NCBI GenBank assembly: GCA_035946955.1
Contig: DASYYE010000200.1
Span: forward strand, 1 to 35,306
Length of the DNA: 35,306 nt
Origin: DASYYE01 sp035946955
Lineage (GTDB): Bacteria; Actinomycetota; Actinomycetes; Streptosporangiales; Streptosporangiaceae
Direction of reading: 5' to 3'
In this document: positions 16,908-25,435 of the stretch, in pieces
How positions within the stretch are numbered: the first letter of the stretch is position 1
Layout: every line of letters starts with the position of its first letter
Translations under genes and position numbers: made by a program
Notes under the pieces: generated by a model
Seen by the model: the letters and a program-made list of their open reading frames with translations, nothing else
What the model was told of the DNA's origin: nothing
The model's database searches: none

Positions 16908-17852
16908 ATGAACGCCCCAGCACATGGCGAATCGCCGCTCGGCGAGTTCCTCACCACCCGCCGCTCTATGCTGACCCCGGCCGCCGCCGGTCTGCCCGAC
17001 TACGGCGGCCGGCGGCGCGTGGCGGGTCTTCGGCGCGAGGAAGTGGCCCAGCTGGCTGGGGTCAGCGTGGCCTACTACATTCGGCTGGAGCAGGGCACCT
17101 CGCTCAACGCCTCGCCGCAGGTGCTCGATGCGCTGGCGAGGGCACTGGGGCTGGACGAAGCCGAGCGCCGCCATCTGCACAGCCTGTCCGGAGATGGCCG
17201 CCAGCGCAGTCGCCGGCATCGTGTGCAGGCCGAGCGCGTCACCCCGGCGATGCGGCAGTTGATGGACGCCTTCAGCGATGTCCCGGCAATGCTGCTGGGC
17301 CGCCGGTCGGACGTGCTGGCCTGGAACCGGACCGGCCATGCGCTGTTCGCCGGGCACTTGGACCCGGTCAGCCCGGACCGGCCCGCCAGGCGGCCCAACA
17401 CAGCCAGGCTCGTCTTCCTCGACGCGCACACACGCGAGCTCTACGGCGCCGATTGGCCGAGGAAGGCCAGAGACGTCGTGGGCAAGCTGCGGATGGCCGT
17501 CGGAGAGTACTCGGACGACCCCCAACTGGCGTCACTGATCGGCGAGCTCACCATGCTCAGCCCCGAATTCGCCACCCTCTGGGCCGAACACCCGGTCCGC
17601 GCCTGGGACCTGGCCGAATACACGATGCGGCACCCCTCGGTCGGAACGATGGACGTCCTGCTGCACTCCCTGCCGGTCCCGAGGGCGACGGGCGTCCGGC
17701 TCGTAGTGGTCACCGCGGCCCCGGGATCCGCGTCGCAGGCCGCGCTGCAACTCCTCACCCATGTTTCCGGCTACGCCGCCTCCCGGCCCGAGCCATCACC
17801 TGGCGACGCACCGGCCACGTCGAGCGATTCCGTGGCGAACCGGAGCCGCTGA
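16908..17852 (+). CDS. XRE-family regulator with MmyB-like ligand-binding domain
   Basis: A 314-residue regulator from the ATG at 16908. Residues 10-85 form an XRE helix-turn-helix: LGEFLTTRRSMLTPAAAGLP, GLRREEVAQLAGVSVAYYIR, LEQGTSLNASPQVLDALARA. Residues about 100-270 match the MmyB-type sensor domain (RQLMDAFSDVPAMLLGRRSD, VLAWNRTGHALF, ARLVFLDAHTRELYGADWPR, LSPEFATLWAEHPVR). Members usually bind a hydrophobic ligand and control a divergently transcribed oxidoreductase or hydrolase gene. Here that neighbour is only an MBL-fold remnant, so the regulator may now be an orphan. The C-terminal tail is Ser/Pro-rich. Confidence 0.9.
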   Translation: MNAPAHGESPLGEFLTTRRSMLTPAAAGLPDYGGRRRVAGLRREEVAQLAGVSVAYYIRLEQGTSLNASPQVLDALARALGLDEAERRHLHSLSGDGRQRSRRHRVQAERVTPAMRQLMDAFSDVPAMLLGRRSDVLAWNRTGHALFAGHLDPVSPDRPARRPNTARLVFLDAHTRELYGADWPRKARDVVGKLRMAVGEYSDDPQLASLIGELTMLSPEFATLWAEHPVRAWDLAEYTMRHPSVGTMDVLLHSLPVPRATGVRLVVVTAAPGSASQAALQLLTHVSGYAASRPEPSPGDAPATSSDSVANRSR

Positions 17853-17954
17853 CTCCTCATCGGAACCGGCATCACCCAAGGTTCGGCGGTCTCACGCCGA
17901 ACCGCGATGAACCACGCCCGAAGAACACCCGTCCACCAGAAAGGCAATGTCCTG

Positions 17955-18989
17955 ATGAGGCTGAAGCGCCCGTTGATCGCCCTCGCAGTCAGCACAGCCC
18001 TCACCGCCGGGACCGTACTCACCACCACCCCGGCTTTCGCCGGCGAGCGCTCAGCGTGCCCGCCACCCACCGTAATCCATGCCCACGGGCCCGAGGTATT
18101 CCCGCACTCCGGGAACTACGACCCGCGCAACGAGACGTTCTACGTCGGCTCGCTCAAGCACAGCACCATCTCCGCCGTGAGCCTCAACGGCACGGTGCGC
18201 ACTGTCGTCGACGACCCAGAGCTAGTGTCTGTGGAGGCGGTCCATGTCGATGAAGCAAAGAACCGCTTGCTGGCCAGCGACGTGGACTACGGGCTGGCCG
18301 AGCATTCCAGCCCAGCCACCAAATTCAAAGTCGCTGCGGTGGCGGGCTACGGGCTGAGGACCGGGCGGCGGCTATGGTACGCCGACCTGGGCGCGCTCGT
18401 GCACGACGGCAAGCAGCACCTGATCTCAGACATCGCACTCGCGCCCGACGGGACCGCCTATGCGGTCGACGAACTCTCGCCGACCGTGTTCCGTATCGAC
18501 AAGAACGGACACGCCACTGTCTTCGCCACCAGCCCGCTGCTCGCCGGGACGGTCGATATCCCGGGCTTCCTGAACGGCATCGGGATGTCCGCAGCGGCCT
18601 GGATGCCCGGGAACTACCTGCTGATCGCCAAGGCCGACGGCACCCTGGTCCGGCTGCCGCTCGACCACCCGGGCCAAGTGAGCCAGGTGCGCCTGTCCCA
18701 GCCGCTGGCCGCGCTCACCGCAGGTATACGAGTACTGCCAAACGGCTCGCTCGCGGCGGTGAGCAGTGGCCTGCTGACCCACAAGCCCGCTGCCGTGCAG
18801 CTGGTGCATCCCGCCGGCAACTGGTCAAGCGCAACCGTCACAGTCACCGACCACGTCGCCGACCCGGTGACTAGCGACCTCGCCGCAGGCCCCGACGGAG
18901 CAACCTACGCGCTCAGTGGAGGCCTGGCCGCGCTGCTGGCGGGCCAACCCAACCACGGTTTCACCCTCATCAAGGTCCGCGTCCGCTGA
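17955..18989 (+). CDS. Secreted SMP-30/gluconolactonase-like beta-propeller
   Basis: A 344-residue exported protein from the ATG at 17955, with AAAGG upstream. The signal peptide is MRLKRPLIALAVSTALTAGT with cleavage near AFA-GE. The propeller blades are recognised from PHSGNYDPRNETFYVGSLKH, VHVDEAKNRLLASDVDYG, ISDIALAPDGTAYAVDEL, SAAAWMPGNYLLIAKADGTL and VTSDLAAGPDGATYALSGG. This is the SMP-30/NHL-like six-bladed class. Family members include lactonases and non-enzymatic binding proteins; metal-ligand residues cannot be assigned safely. The gene precedes ohr by 66 bases on the same strand, so the two may share a transcript. An upstream in-frame ATG at 17907 would put 16 extra residues ahead of the signal and is less likely. 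Confidence 0.85.
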   Translation: MRLKRPLIALAVSTALTAGTVLTTTPAFAGERSACPPPTVIHAHGPEVFPHSGNYDPRNETFYVGSLKHSTISAVSLNGTVRTVVDDPELVSVEAVHVDEAKNRLLASDVDYGLAEHSSPATKFKVAAVAGYGLRTGRRLWYADLGALVHDGKQHLISDIALAPDGTAYAVDELSPTVFRIDKNGHATVFATSPLLAGTVDIPGFLNGIGMSAAAWMPGNYLLIAKADGTLVRLPLDHPGQVSQVRLSQPLAALTAGIRVLPNGSLAAVSSGLLTHKPAAVQLVHPAGNWSSATVTVTDHVADPVTSDLAAGPDGATYALSGGLAALLAGQPNHGFTLIKVRVR

Positions 18990-19055
18990 CACTGCCCCAC
19001 TGACTCGCCGCAGCCAGTCGGCGCGGCGCACCTCCCACCATACGAAGGAGACAGC

Positions 19056-19484
19056 ATGTCTACATCCCCGCTCTACACCACGGTGGCAGTCTCGACCGGT
19101 GACGGGCGCAACGGCCATGTCAGTACCGAGGACGGCGCCTTCGAGGCGGACCTCGCGGTCCCTAAGGAGCTGGGCGGCCCAGGCGGAGAGAAGACCAACC
19201 CTGAGCAACTGTTCGCCGCCGGGTACGCTGCCTGCTTCCACAACGGCCTGAGGCTGATCGCCGCCGAGCGAAAGACGCCGGTGACCGGCTCCAGCGTCAC
19301 GGCCGAGGTCGGCCTGATACCGATCGGGGCCGGGCGCTTCGGGTTGACCGTCGGCATCACCGCGCACCTGCCCGGACTGGACCAGACCACGGCCGACCAG
19401 CTGATGCAGGCCACGCACCAGGTATGTCCTTACTCGAACGCCACCCGCAGCAACATCGAGGCGACATTGAAAGCCACTGTCTAA
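19056..19484 (+). CDS. ohr: Organic hydroperoxide resistance protein (OsmC/Ohr)
   Basis: A 142-residue thiol peroxidase that reduces organic and fatty-acid hydroperoxides with lipoyl partners. The two redox Cys are present: Cys60 in AAGYAACFHNG (peroxidatic) and Cys124 in HQVCPYSNATR (resolving). The active-site Arg18 (GDGRNGHV) and Glu50 (TNPEQLFAAG) are also conserved. Length and all motifs match Ohr rather than general OsmC. A strong ribosome binding site (GAAGGAGA) precedes the ATG. No adjacent OhrR/MarR regulator is found. A strong hairpin terminator follows at 19547-19587. Confidence 0.96.
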   Translation: MSTSPLYTTVAVSTGDGRNGHVSTEDGAFEADLAVPKELGGPGGEKTNPEQLFAAGYAACFHNGLRLIAAERKTPVTGSSVTAEVGLIPIGAGRFGLTVGITAHLPGLDQTTADQLMQATHQVCPYSNATRSNIEATLKATV

Positions 19485-19546
19485 GTTCCCTGTGTCCGAC
19501 CTCGGGGTCGGGGTCAGAGCGGGGTGACAACTGTAGATCGTCCGGA

Positions 19547-19587
19547 GCCGGCCGGAAGCCCTTCGCCGTGACGGGTTTCCGGCCGGC
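19547..19587. terminator. Hairpin terminator after ohr
   Basis: The 11-bp perfect inverted repeat GCCGGCCGGAA (19547-19557) / TTCCGGCCGGC (19577-19587) is extended inward by a further GCCC/GGGT pairing. It lies 63 bases after the ohr stop. Confidence 0.82.
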
Positions 19588-20221
19588 TACTTCCCGGCGT
19601 GCCGTCGTGTCACTGGTCTATGGTGACGCGCGAGCAGAGATGGTCCGGCAGAGATGGACGCCAGCGGCGCTGAACGGAACGCGCTTACCTCCCGTGCTGG
19701 GTCGTAGCCGGACTCGCTTAGTTCGTGAACGACTCCCAGGAGGTATACGTACTCATCCGCCGCGGCTGGGTGCCGCGCGGCGACCGCCTGGTCTATGCGT
19801 TCGGCCATGGCTGGGCGGCGCGCGTGCTAACTGATCACCCACGTCACATCGATCGCCGGGCTCCTGCTGTCGAATACCCGGCGTCTGCCACGCCCGGCCC
19901 AGTCGACAACGATGTCACCGACGCCCTTGACGTCGCCACCCAGGCGAGGGACGCATCCCTCACCATCCTTGGCCAGCAGGTGTTGACGCCCTGGTCCGCC
20001 TGACCAACCGCGTGCCAGTGGCCTGCTCCCGCCGGTGCGGGCAGCATTTCGGTGCCATGCTGCACTGCAACCTGGACAAGGTCTACCGGCACGGCGGCCA
20101 GATCCAGCATGTGATGATGGCCCTGATATGGCATGAATTACGTATACGCTGTGGCTCCGGCCTCACTGGTCTGACGGTGGGGAGCGCGGGCGCATGAGCG
20201 TGATGCCTGGGTGGCGATGCG
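19588..20221. other. Gap of about 630 bases with no convincing gene
   Basis: Several short frames are open here. The best on the minus strand (19587-19808) would encode a 73-residue peptide with ERIDQAVAARHPAAADEYVY and LLGVVHELSESGYDPA, which looks protein-like but has no ribosome binding site. A plus-strand reading at 19984-20110 (ALVRLTNRVPVACSRRCG) is also short. These may be eroded gene pieces. The right end must contain the promoter of the two-component system. Confidence 0.4.
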
Positions 20222-20890
20222 ATGCGGCTGTTGATCGTTGAGGACACCCCCAAGATGTCGGCGCTGCTGGAACGGGCGTTCCGCGAGGACGGGTACGCGG
20301 TGGACGTCCAGGCCAGCGGCTGTGGGGCGGTCTGGATGGCCAGCGAGTGTGACTTCGACGCGGTGATCCTGGACGTGGGTTTGCCCGACATCGATGGGTT
20401 CGAGGTCTGCCGTACGCTGCGCGCGCGGGCGCGGTGGATGCCGGTTCTCATGCTCACCGCCCGGGAAGCGGTTCCAGACCGGGTCCACGGCCTGGACGCC
20501 GGCGCGGACGACTACGTGACCAAGCCGTTCCACATCGAAGAGCTGCGGGCGCGGGTCCGGGCGCTGGTCCGCCGCACCCCGGTCGAGCGGCCAGCCACTC
20601 TGATTGTTGGCGACCTCACGCTCGACCCCGCCACACGGACTGTCCGCAGGAGGGACACACCGGTCAGCCTGACGGCCAAGGAGTTCGCCGTCCTGGAGTA
20701 CTTCATGCGGCATCCCGGTCAGGTGATCTCCCGCACGAGGTTCGCCGACCATGTATGGGACTTCGCGGGGCCGGGCGACTCCAACGTGGTCGACGTCTAC
20801 GTGCGGAACCTGCGAGAGAAGATCGACAGGCCCTTCGGCACGCGGTCGATCGAGACTGTCCGAGGCGCCGGATACCGGCTAGCCACGTGA
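20222..20890 (+). CDS. OmpR/PhoB-family response regulator
   Basis: A 222-residue two-domain regulator. The receiver domain (1-115) has the acidic pair at 7-8, the phospho-acceptor Asp51 (AVILDVGLPD), Thr79 (MLTARE) and Lys101 (YVTKPF), all intact. The winged-helix effector domain (125-220) shows LTLDPATRTVRRRDTPVSLT, AKEFAVLEYFMRHPGQVISR and SNVVDVYVRNLREKIDRPFG with RGAGYRL. It is translationally coupled to the histidine kinase through a GTGA overlap at 20887-20890. Likely targets include the downstream phosphoesterase gene, which has 11-bp direct repeats of the type OmpR-family dimers bind. Confidence 0.95.
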   Translation: MRLLIVEDTPKMSALLERAFREDGYAVDVQASGCGAVWMASECDFDAVILDVGLPDIDGFEVCRTLRARARWMPVLMLTAREAVPDRVHGLDAGADDYVTKPFHIEELRARVRALVRRTPVERPATLIVGDLTLDPATRTVRRRDTPVSLTAKEFAVLEYFMRHPGQVISRTRFADHVWDFAGPGDSNVVDVYVRNLREKIDRPFGTRSIETVRGAGYRLAT

Positions 20891-22260
20891 CACGTCTTCC
20901 GCTCCGGCTCCGGGTGACACTCGCCTCCGCGGCCAGCCTCGGCCTGATCCTCGGGGCACTGAGTTCCTTCGTATATGTGCGCCTGCACACTGACCTCGCT
21001 CTGGCTGCGGATGCTGATCTGCGCGCCCAGGCCGAGCTGATCGCCTCCCAGATAGGCAATGTCGGGCTCGGTGGCCTGGACGTGCCCGACCAGCCGACTG
21101 GCAGCATGACCCAGGTGCTTGCCCCAGACGGGCGCTTGCTGCTGTCGAGCGGCTCGCGCGCGCCGGGCCTGTCCGCTGCCCAGGTGCGGGCGCTCCGTCA
21201 GCCGCGGTTCCTGGATCTGCCGGCCGTGCGCGGCCGTCCGGCTATGCGGGCGTTCGCGCAGCCGGTCGCGGAACCGGGCCGTCTCTACGTGGTGGTGGGA
21301 TCGACCCAGATCGGGGTCACCCGGACGCTCGCCGAGCTGCGGCTGGTGCTGGAGACAGCCGCGCCCGCGGCGTTCGCGCTGGCCTGCATGGCGGCCTGGG
21401 TGCTGGTGGGGGCGGCACTCCGGCCGGTTGAGCGCATGCACCGGGAGGCCGCCGAGATCTCGGTTTCCGAACCTGGACGCCGACTGCCGGTTCCGGCCAC
21501 CGACGATGAGGTGGCGCGGCTCGGCCGGACGCTGAACTCGCTGCTTGACCGGCTGCAGGCGGCGCTCGAACGCGAACAGCGGCTGCTCGATGACGCGAGC
21601 CATGAACTCCGCACTCCGCTCAGCATCCTCAAAGCCGAACTGGACCTTACCCTGTCCAGGGACCGCAGCCTGGCAGAGCTCGAATGCGCCCTTCACAGCG
21701 CATCGGAGGAGACCGACCACCTGGTCAGGCTGGCCGAGGACCTCCTGGTGCTATCCCGCGTCCGGACCGGCGGGTTCGCCATCCACCGGACGCCTCAGTC
21801 GCTGCGAACACTGCTGACCGGGGCTTGCCGGGCTCACCAGGCACGCGCTCAGGAGCGCGGCACGAAGATCGAATGGTCCGCGCCCGAGGCGGAGGTCCGC
21901 GTGGATGCCATGCGGCTGCGTCAGGCTCTGGACAACCTGCTCGACAATGCGATCCGCTACGGGCCAGACCGAGGCGGCCTGATCCGCGTGGACGGCGTGC
22001 TGCATGGCGGTGTCGCGACACTCAGCGTGGAGAACTCCGGGCCAGGCTTTGCTGGGGGCCTGCTGCCTGGCGCGTTCGAGGCGTTCACCCGGGGCAGTGA
22101 GGCCGGTACACCACGGCCGGGCGCCGGGCTGGGGCTCGCCATCGTGCGCGCGGTCGCGGAGGCCCATGGCGGGACAGCCGTCGCGGCAAACGTCCCCGGC
22201 GGGGCACGGCTGACAGTGACACTCGCCCTCGGCACCGCCCCCGGCCAGGCACCAGCGTGA
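20887..22260 (+). CDS. Sensor histidine kinase (HAMP/HisKA, OmpR-system partner)
   Basis: A 457-residue membrane kinase starting at the GTG that overlaps the regulator stop. The first membrane helix is at about 10-30 (LASAASLGLILGALSSFVYV). An extracytoplasmic sensor region of about 120 residues follows, with TQVLAPDGRLLLSSGSRAPG and AFAQPVAEPGRLYVVVGS. A second helix (AAFALACMAAWVLVGAAL) leads into HAMP (RPVERMHREAAEISVSEPGR). The phospho-acceptor is His239 in DDASHELRTPLSIL. The ATP-binding domain has the N box (LDNLLDNAIRYGP), GPGFAG and the G box (GAGLGLAIVRAVAEAHGG). All catalytic motifs are intact. The stimulus is unknown. The frame is open far upstream, but that portion lies in the regulator gene in another frame and is not coding. 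Confidence 0.95.
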   Translation: MTRLPLRLRVTLASAASLGLILGALSSFVYVRLHTDLALAADADLRAQAELIASQIGNVGLGGLDVPDQPTGSMTQVLAPDGRLLLSSGSRAPGLSAAQVRALRQPRFLDLPAVRGRPAMRAFAQPVAEPGRLYVVVGSTQIGVTRTLAELRLVLETAAPAAFALACMAAWVLVGAALRPVERMHREAAEISVSEPGRRLPVPATDDEVARLGRTLNSLLDRLQAALEREQRLLDDASHELRTPLSILKAELDLTLSRDRSLAELECALHSASEETDHLVRLAEDLLVLSRVRTGGFAIHRTPQSLRTLLTGACRAHQARAQERGTKIEWSAPEAEVRVDAMRLRQALDNLLDNAIRYGPDRGGLIRVDGVLHGGVATLSVENSGPGFAGGLLPGAFEAFTRGSEAGTPRPGAGLGLAIVRAVAEAHGGTAVAANVPGGARLTVTLALGTAPGQAPA

Positions 22261-22305
22261 GCGCCGCACCATGAGCTACTGACAGGCCGACCGGGCACGA
22301 GGCGG

Positions 22306-22338
22306 CTTCATCGTCCCTTCATCATCGCTTCGGTACAA
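22306..22338. promoter_or_regulatory. Three 11-bp direct repeats, candidate response-regulator site
   Basis: CTTCATCGTCC, CTTCATCATCG and CTTCGGTACAA follow each other without gaps at exact 11-bp spacing, 138-170 bases ahead of the phosphoesterase start. Head-to-tail repeats with 11-bp spacing are the usual operator form for OmpR/PhoB-family regulators, and such a regulator is encoded just upstream. Confidence 0.5.
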
Positions 22339-22475
22339 CCGTCCCATGTCTGACACCGCCACACGCCCGCCGAGCCGCCGCCGCGCTGGCGAGTGGAGCA
22401 GTGATCGTCCCGTCGGCTGGCTCACCCCGCACCCGGGGTCAGCCAGCCGTGACGTACACAGGAACGGAATCTCCG

Positions 22476-23510
22476 ATGCGCAGAATCCTCACCGCGGCCG
22501 TTTCCGCGGCCCTCGTGGCCGGGCTGACCGGTGCCACCACCTTGCACACTCCGGGCAGTCCCGGTGCCGCGCCGGGCCAGGCTGCGGGCACCACCAGCAC
22601 TCCGGTCCCGGCGTTCGGCCACGTGTTCTTGATCATCGGGGAGAACACGAGCCTGTTTGAGGTCAACGCCAAGACCACGCCCTACATCTTCAACACACTC
22701 AAGCCGCAGGGCGCCTGGCTCACCAACTACAACGCGCTGCACGACGGGTCGCTGGCCAACTACATCGGCATGACCTCGGGCCAGTTCACCAAGTGCGATG
22801 TGAACGACGACCTCCCCTACAACCTCAACACGATGCGGCCGTCCTGCCACTGGCCGGGCGACAACTTGTTCTCCCAGCTCGACGCCGCGAACGTTTCATG
22901 GACCGAGTGGAACGAGTCGATGCCCAACCCGTGCGACTTCTTCGACACCGGCACCGACTGGGCCCATGACGTCTTCAGCACCCACCACAGCCCTGCCGTC
23001 TACTACGACAACATCGAAGGGGCACGGTACTCGGAGAACTTCGGCAAGGCCCCGAAGCCTGAGTGCCTCCGCAACGTCCTGCCCACCGGCGGCACCGGGC
23101 CCAACGACATGAGCGCCTTCAACTCAAGCCTGGCGTCTGGGGACGTGAACCAGTTCAACATGGTCATCCCCAATGACTGCCAGAACGGCCACGACCTGTG
23201 CGGCCCGCCCGGCAGCGGCATCTTCAGGCAGTTCGACTCGTTCCTCACCCAGGAAGTGCCCAAGATCGAGGCGTCGCCGGCGTTCGGCAGCAACGGCCTC
23301 ATCCTCATCACCTACGACGAGTGGGGCCCCAGCAACCCGCCCAACCACAAGGTGGCTTTCCTCGCCCTCGGCCCGCTGGTCACGCCTGGGGTCTTCGGCG
23401 GCGGCCCGTACAACCACTACAGCCTGCTGCGCACCCTCGAAGACGGCTTCCGCGTCAGCGGGCGCCTCGGCGGCGCGGCCACAGCCAAGCCACTGCCCAT
23501 CTTCAAGTGA
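22476..23510 (+). CDS. Secreted phosphoesterase (AcpA / phospholipase C-like family)
   Basis: A 344-residue exported protein from the ATG at 22476, with AGGAA at 22460-22464. The signal peptide (MRRILTAAVSAALVAGLTGA) is followed by a Gly/Pro-rich linker and an alkaline-phosphatase-fold phosphoesterase domain. Landmarks are HVFLIIGENTSLFEVNA (metal-ligand Glu and Asn in ENTS), WLTNYNALHDGSLANYIGMT, FSQLDAANVSWTEWNE, FNMVIPNDCQNGHDLCGPPG, LILITYDEWGPSNPPN (metal-ligand Asp/Glu) and YNHYSLLRTLEDGF. The family (PF04185-like) includes acid phosphatases and phospholipases C that release phosphate outside the cell. It sits behind a two-component system and a repeat array, so it may be that system's target. 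A 17-bp hairpin terminator follows directly. Confidence 0.92.
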   Translation: MRRILTAAVSAALVAGLTGATTLHTPGSPGAAPGQAAGTTSTPVPAFGHVFLIIGENTSLFEVNAKTTPYIFNTLKPQGAWLTNYNALHDGSLANYIGMTSGQFTKCDVNDDLPYNLNTMRPSCHWPGDNLFSQLDAANVSWTEWNESMPNPCDFFDTGTDWAHDVFSTHHSPAVYYDNIEGARYSENFGKAPKPECLRNVLPTGGTGPNDMSAFNSSLASGDVNQFNMVIPNDCQNGHDLCGPPGSGIFRQFDSFLTQEVPKIEASPAFGSNGLILITYDEWGPSNPPNHKVAFLALGPLVTPGVFGGGPYNHYSLLRTLEDGFRVSGRLGGAATAKPLPIFK

Positions 23511-23512
23511 CC

Positions 23513-23558
23513 GGCGGCCGGTGGGACGGAACTCGGCCCCGCCGTCCCACCGGCCGCC
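23513..23558. terminator. Very strong hairpin terminator
   Basis: A perfect 17-bp inverted repeat (23513-23529 with 23542-23558; left arm GGCGGCCGGTGGGACGG) with a 12-base loop begins two bases after the phosphoesterase stop codon. Confidence 0.88.
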
Positions 23559-23678
23559 TCCGCTGTCCTGCTCCTCCGCGTCTCGCTGCTCACGGTCCTC
23601 CCGGGTGCGAGGTTACGTCGACCGCGCTGGGCCAGGCCCAACTCCAATTCGAGTGACGGAGGAGACGCGTGCTCCTCG

Positions 23679-25151
23679 CTAACGTTCGCCGTAGAGGTCG
23701 TCAAGGCCAACGAGGCGGACATCGCCTGCGGCCGCAGCGCGGCGGAGCTGCTCCGACGGGGACACGGAACCGAAGCAGAGCAGCCGCGCGGTCCACGCAC
23801 CTGGCTGGCCGTTGCGAGTGAGCAGTTCCCGGACCCGCTGGAGCCGGGCCAGGTGCCCGGCTCCCAGAGGCTCGGCCCACTTGGCTTCTCCGATCGCGAG
23901 CAAGGTCCGCTGGCCGCTGTCATCGTTGCCAAAGACCACGACGTCGATCTGGTGTGCGGTCTTGCGTTCCGGGTCATTGACCATCCCCTGACCCACCTGG
24001 GCCACCACCCCGCCTGCGACATCTTCTGGCGCGTAGTCCTGCACCCAGTCACGGCAGATCTGCTCGAACCGAGGGCCGACGACGCTCCCCGCGAACCGCC
24101 TGGTGCTGTCCTGCCAGACCTGCGCTGCCTGCCCCCGGCGCTCTAGACGGCTCCACTCCGGGCGCATGATCGCGTGGTAGAAGACGACGAGCGGTTCGCA
24201 GATCCCGTAGATGCTACGGCCAGGACGGAAAACGTCTACATCACGGATGAGGAAGCCCGCGTCCTCCAGCACAGACAGATGGTGAGAGATATCCGTCGCC
24301 TTGCGTTCCAGGTAGCCCGCGATCCCGCCGCGTGTCGCGTTTCCTTCCGCGACCGCTGAGAGCACCGCGTGGTACACGGCGTTGTCGCGGATGTCTGGCT
24401 CTTCCGCCAGCAGGTAGCGCGCCTCGCGGAACAGCGGGCTGAACCTGCTCAGCACGTTGTCGGGAACCCATCGGTCAAAGTCCGTCAGCGACTTCGGCGC
24501 CTGACCACCCGCGACACCATCCCGGTAAGCGGGAGTGCCGCCCACGACCGAATACAGCAGCACAGCGAGCCGATGGTCCCTGACGGACCAGAACTGAGCC
24601 GCCTGCCTGAAGTCAAGTGTCGGGACCACCATCTCCAGGGCAGCCCGGCCTCGCAGGGGAGCGGCACCTGACAGCAGTCGCCCCATGAATGACATAGCCG
24701 AACCACACAACAGCAGGCGGGTCTGGGAGCGGGTCCGCTCCTCGCGCCGCGGGCCCAGCGCGGCCTGGACCACTGAGGGTAGGGAGGGATTCGCCCTGAC
24801 CAGGTACGGGAACTCGTCGATCACCGCTGTCACGGGCCGGTCTTCGCCCAGGCGGAGCAGTGCGTCGAGGACTTCGTGCCAGTTGGCTGGCCGAGGTGGG
24901 AACGGTGCTCCTGTGTAGTCGCCCAGCAGCGCGCCAATCCGTCGCAGCGACTCCGCCTCAGTGGCCTCAGTGGCCTCGAAGAAAAAGCCGTCGCTGGCCT
25001 TGCACAGGGCATCCAGCAGGAATGTCTTGCCTTGCCGACGGCGTCCCGAGACCACCCCCAGCGTGGCCCCCACCGTACCGTCGGCGGCGAACCGCGACAG
25101 CGCGGCCCATTCCTCGTCACGGTCGAACATGTCAGCTGGCCTGCGGAACAT
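23679..25151 (-). CDS. AAA-type ATPase with C-terminal nuclease-like domain (DUF234 type)
   Basis: A 490-residue cytosolic protein of the archaeal-type ATPase family. The P-loop domain has Walker A GRRRQGKTFLL (36-46), Walker B VTAVIDEFPYLV and sensor-like LLLCGSAMSFMGRLL. A winged-helix region follows (NATRGGIAGYLERKATDISH, HLSVLEDAGFLIRDVDVF). The C-terminal part contains HQIDVVVFGNDD and TLLAIGEAKWAEPLG. The Asp and GEAK residues are the PD-(D/E)xK signature typical of DUF234. Biological role in bacteria is unclear; such proteins are often spread horizontally and may be mobile or defence-related. An excellent ribosome binding site (GAGGTGAG) precedes the ATG. The promoter region is unusually AT-rich and repeated. 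Confidence 0.9.
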   Translation of the reverse strand: MFRRPADMFDRDEEWAALSRFAADGTVGATLGVVSGRRRQGKTFLLDALCKASDGFFFEATEATEAESLRRIGALLGDYTGAPFPPRPANWHEVLDALLRLGEDRPVTAVIDEFPYLVRANPSLPSVVQAALGPRREERTRSQTRLLLCGSAMSFMGRLLSGAAPLRGRAALEMVVPTLDFRQAAQFWSVRDHRLAVLLYSVVGGTPAYRDGVAGGQAPKSLTDFDRWVPDNVLSRFSPLFREARYLLAEEPDIRDNAVYHAVLSAVAEGNATRGGIAGYLERKATDISHHLSVLEDAGFLIRDVDVFRPGRSIYGICEPLVVFYHAIMRPEWSRLERRGQAAQVWQDSTRRFAGSVVGPRFEQICRDWVQDYAPEDVAGGVVAQVGQGMVNDPERKTAHQIDVVVFGNDDSGQRTLLAIGEAKWAEPLGAGHLARLQRVRELLTRNGQPGAWTARLLCFGSVSPSEQLRRAAAAGDVRLVGLDDLYGER

Positions 25152-25164
25152 TCGCTCACCTCAT

Positions 25165-25201
25165 AGTTAGTATCATGCTTATAAGTATCATGCTTCTAAC
25201 T
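25165..25201. promoter_or_regulatory. AT-rich iterated operator/promoter of the ATPase gene
   Basis: Two exact copies of AGTATCATGCTT (25169-25180 and 25184-25195) lie 15 bp apart, bracketed by the inverted arms AGTTAG (25165-25170) and CTAACT (25196-25201). The element starts 14 bases upstream of the ATPase start codon and contrasts strongly with the GC-rich surroundings. Confidence 0.6.
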
Positions 25202-25324
25202 ATGCGAGGAGACCTGGACGCCAGCCGATGACAGCGCACCCCGTCTCTGTGAGGAGCGGCGGGGATGGTGACAGCCAGGGAGGCGCGAAATGCCAGCCGC
25301 CGCCCGGGCGTCAAGGCTGGGCGT

Positions 25325-25349
25325 CCAACCGCAGCGCCCCTGCGGTTGG
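25325..25349. terminator. Hairpin downstream of the first LuxR regulator
   Basis: The 10-bp inverted repeat CCAACCGCAG / CTGCGGTTGG with a 5-base loop lies about 90 bases beyond the stop of the minus-strand LuxR gene. The rest of 25202-25435 shows no gene. Confidence 0.5.
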
Positions 25350-25435
25350 AGACCCGGCACATCAATCACGTCAGTTGAACATCCCACCGCAGGCTCTTTT
25401 TCCTTCCTGCTAGCTACGCCAGCGGCGGACCTGGG

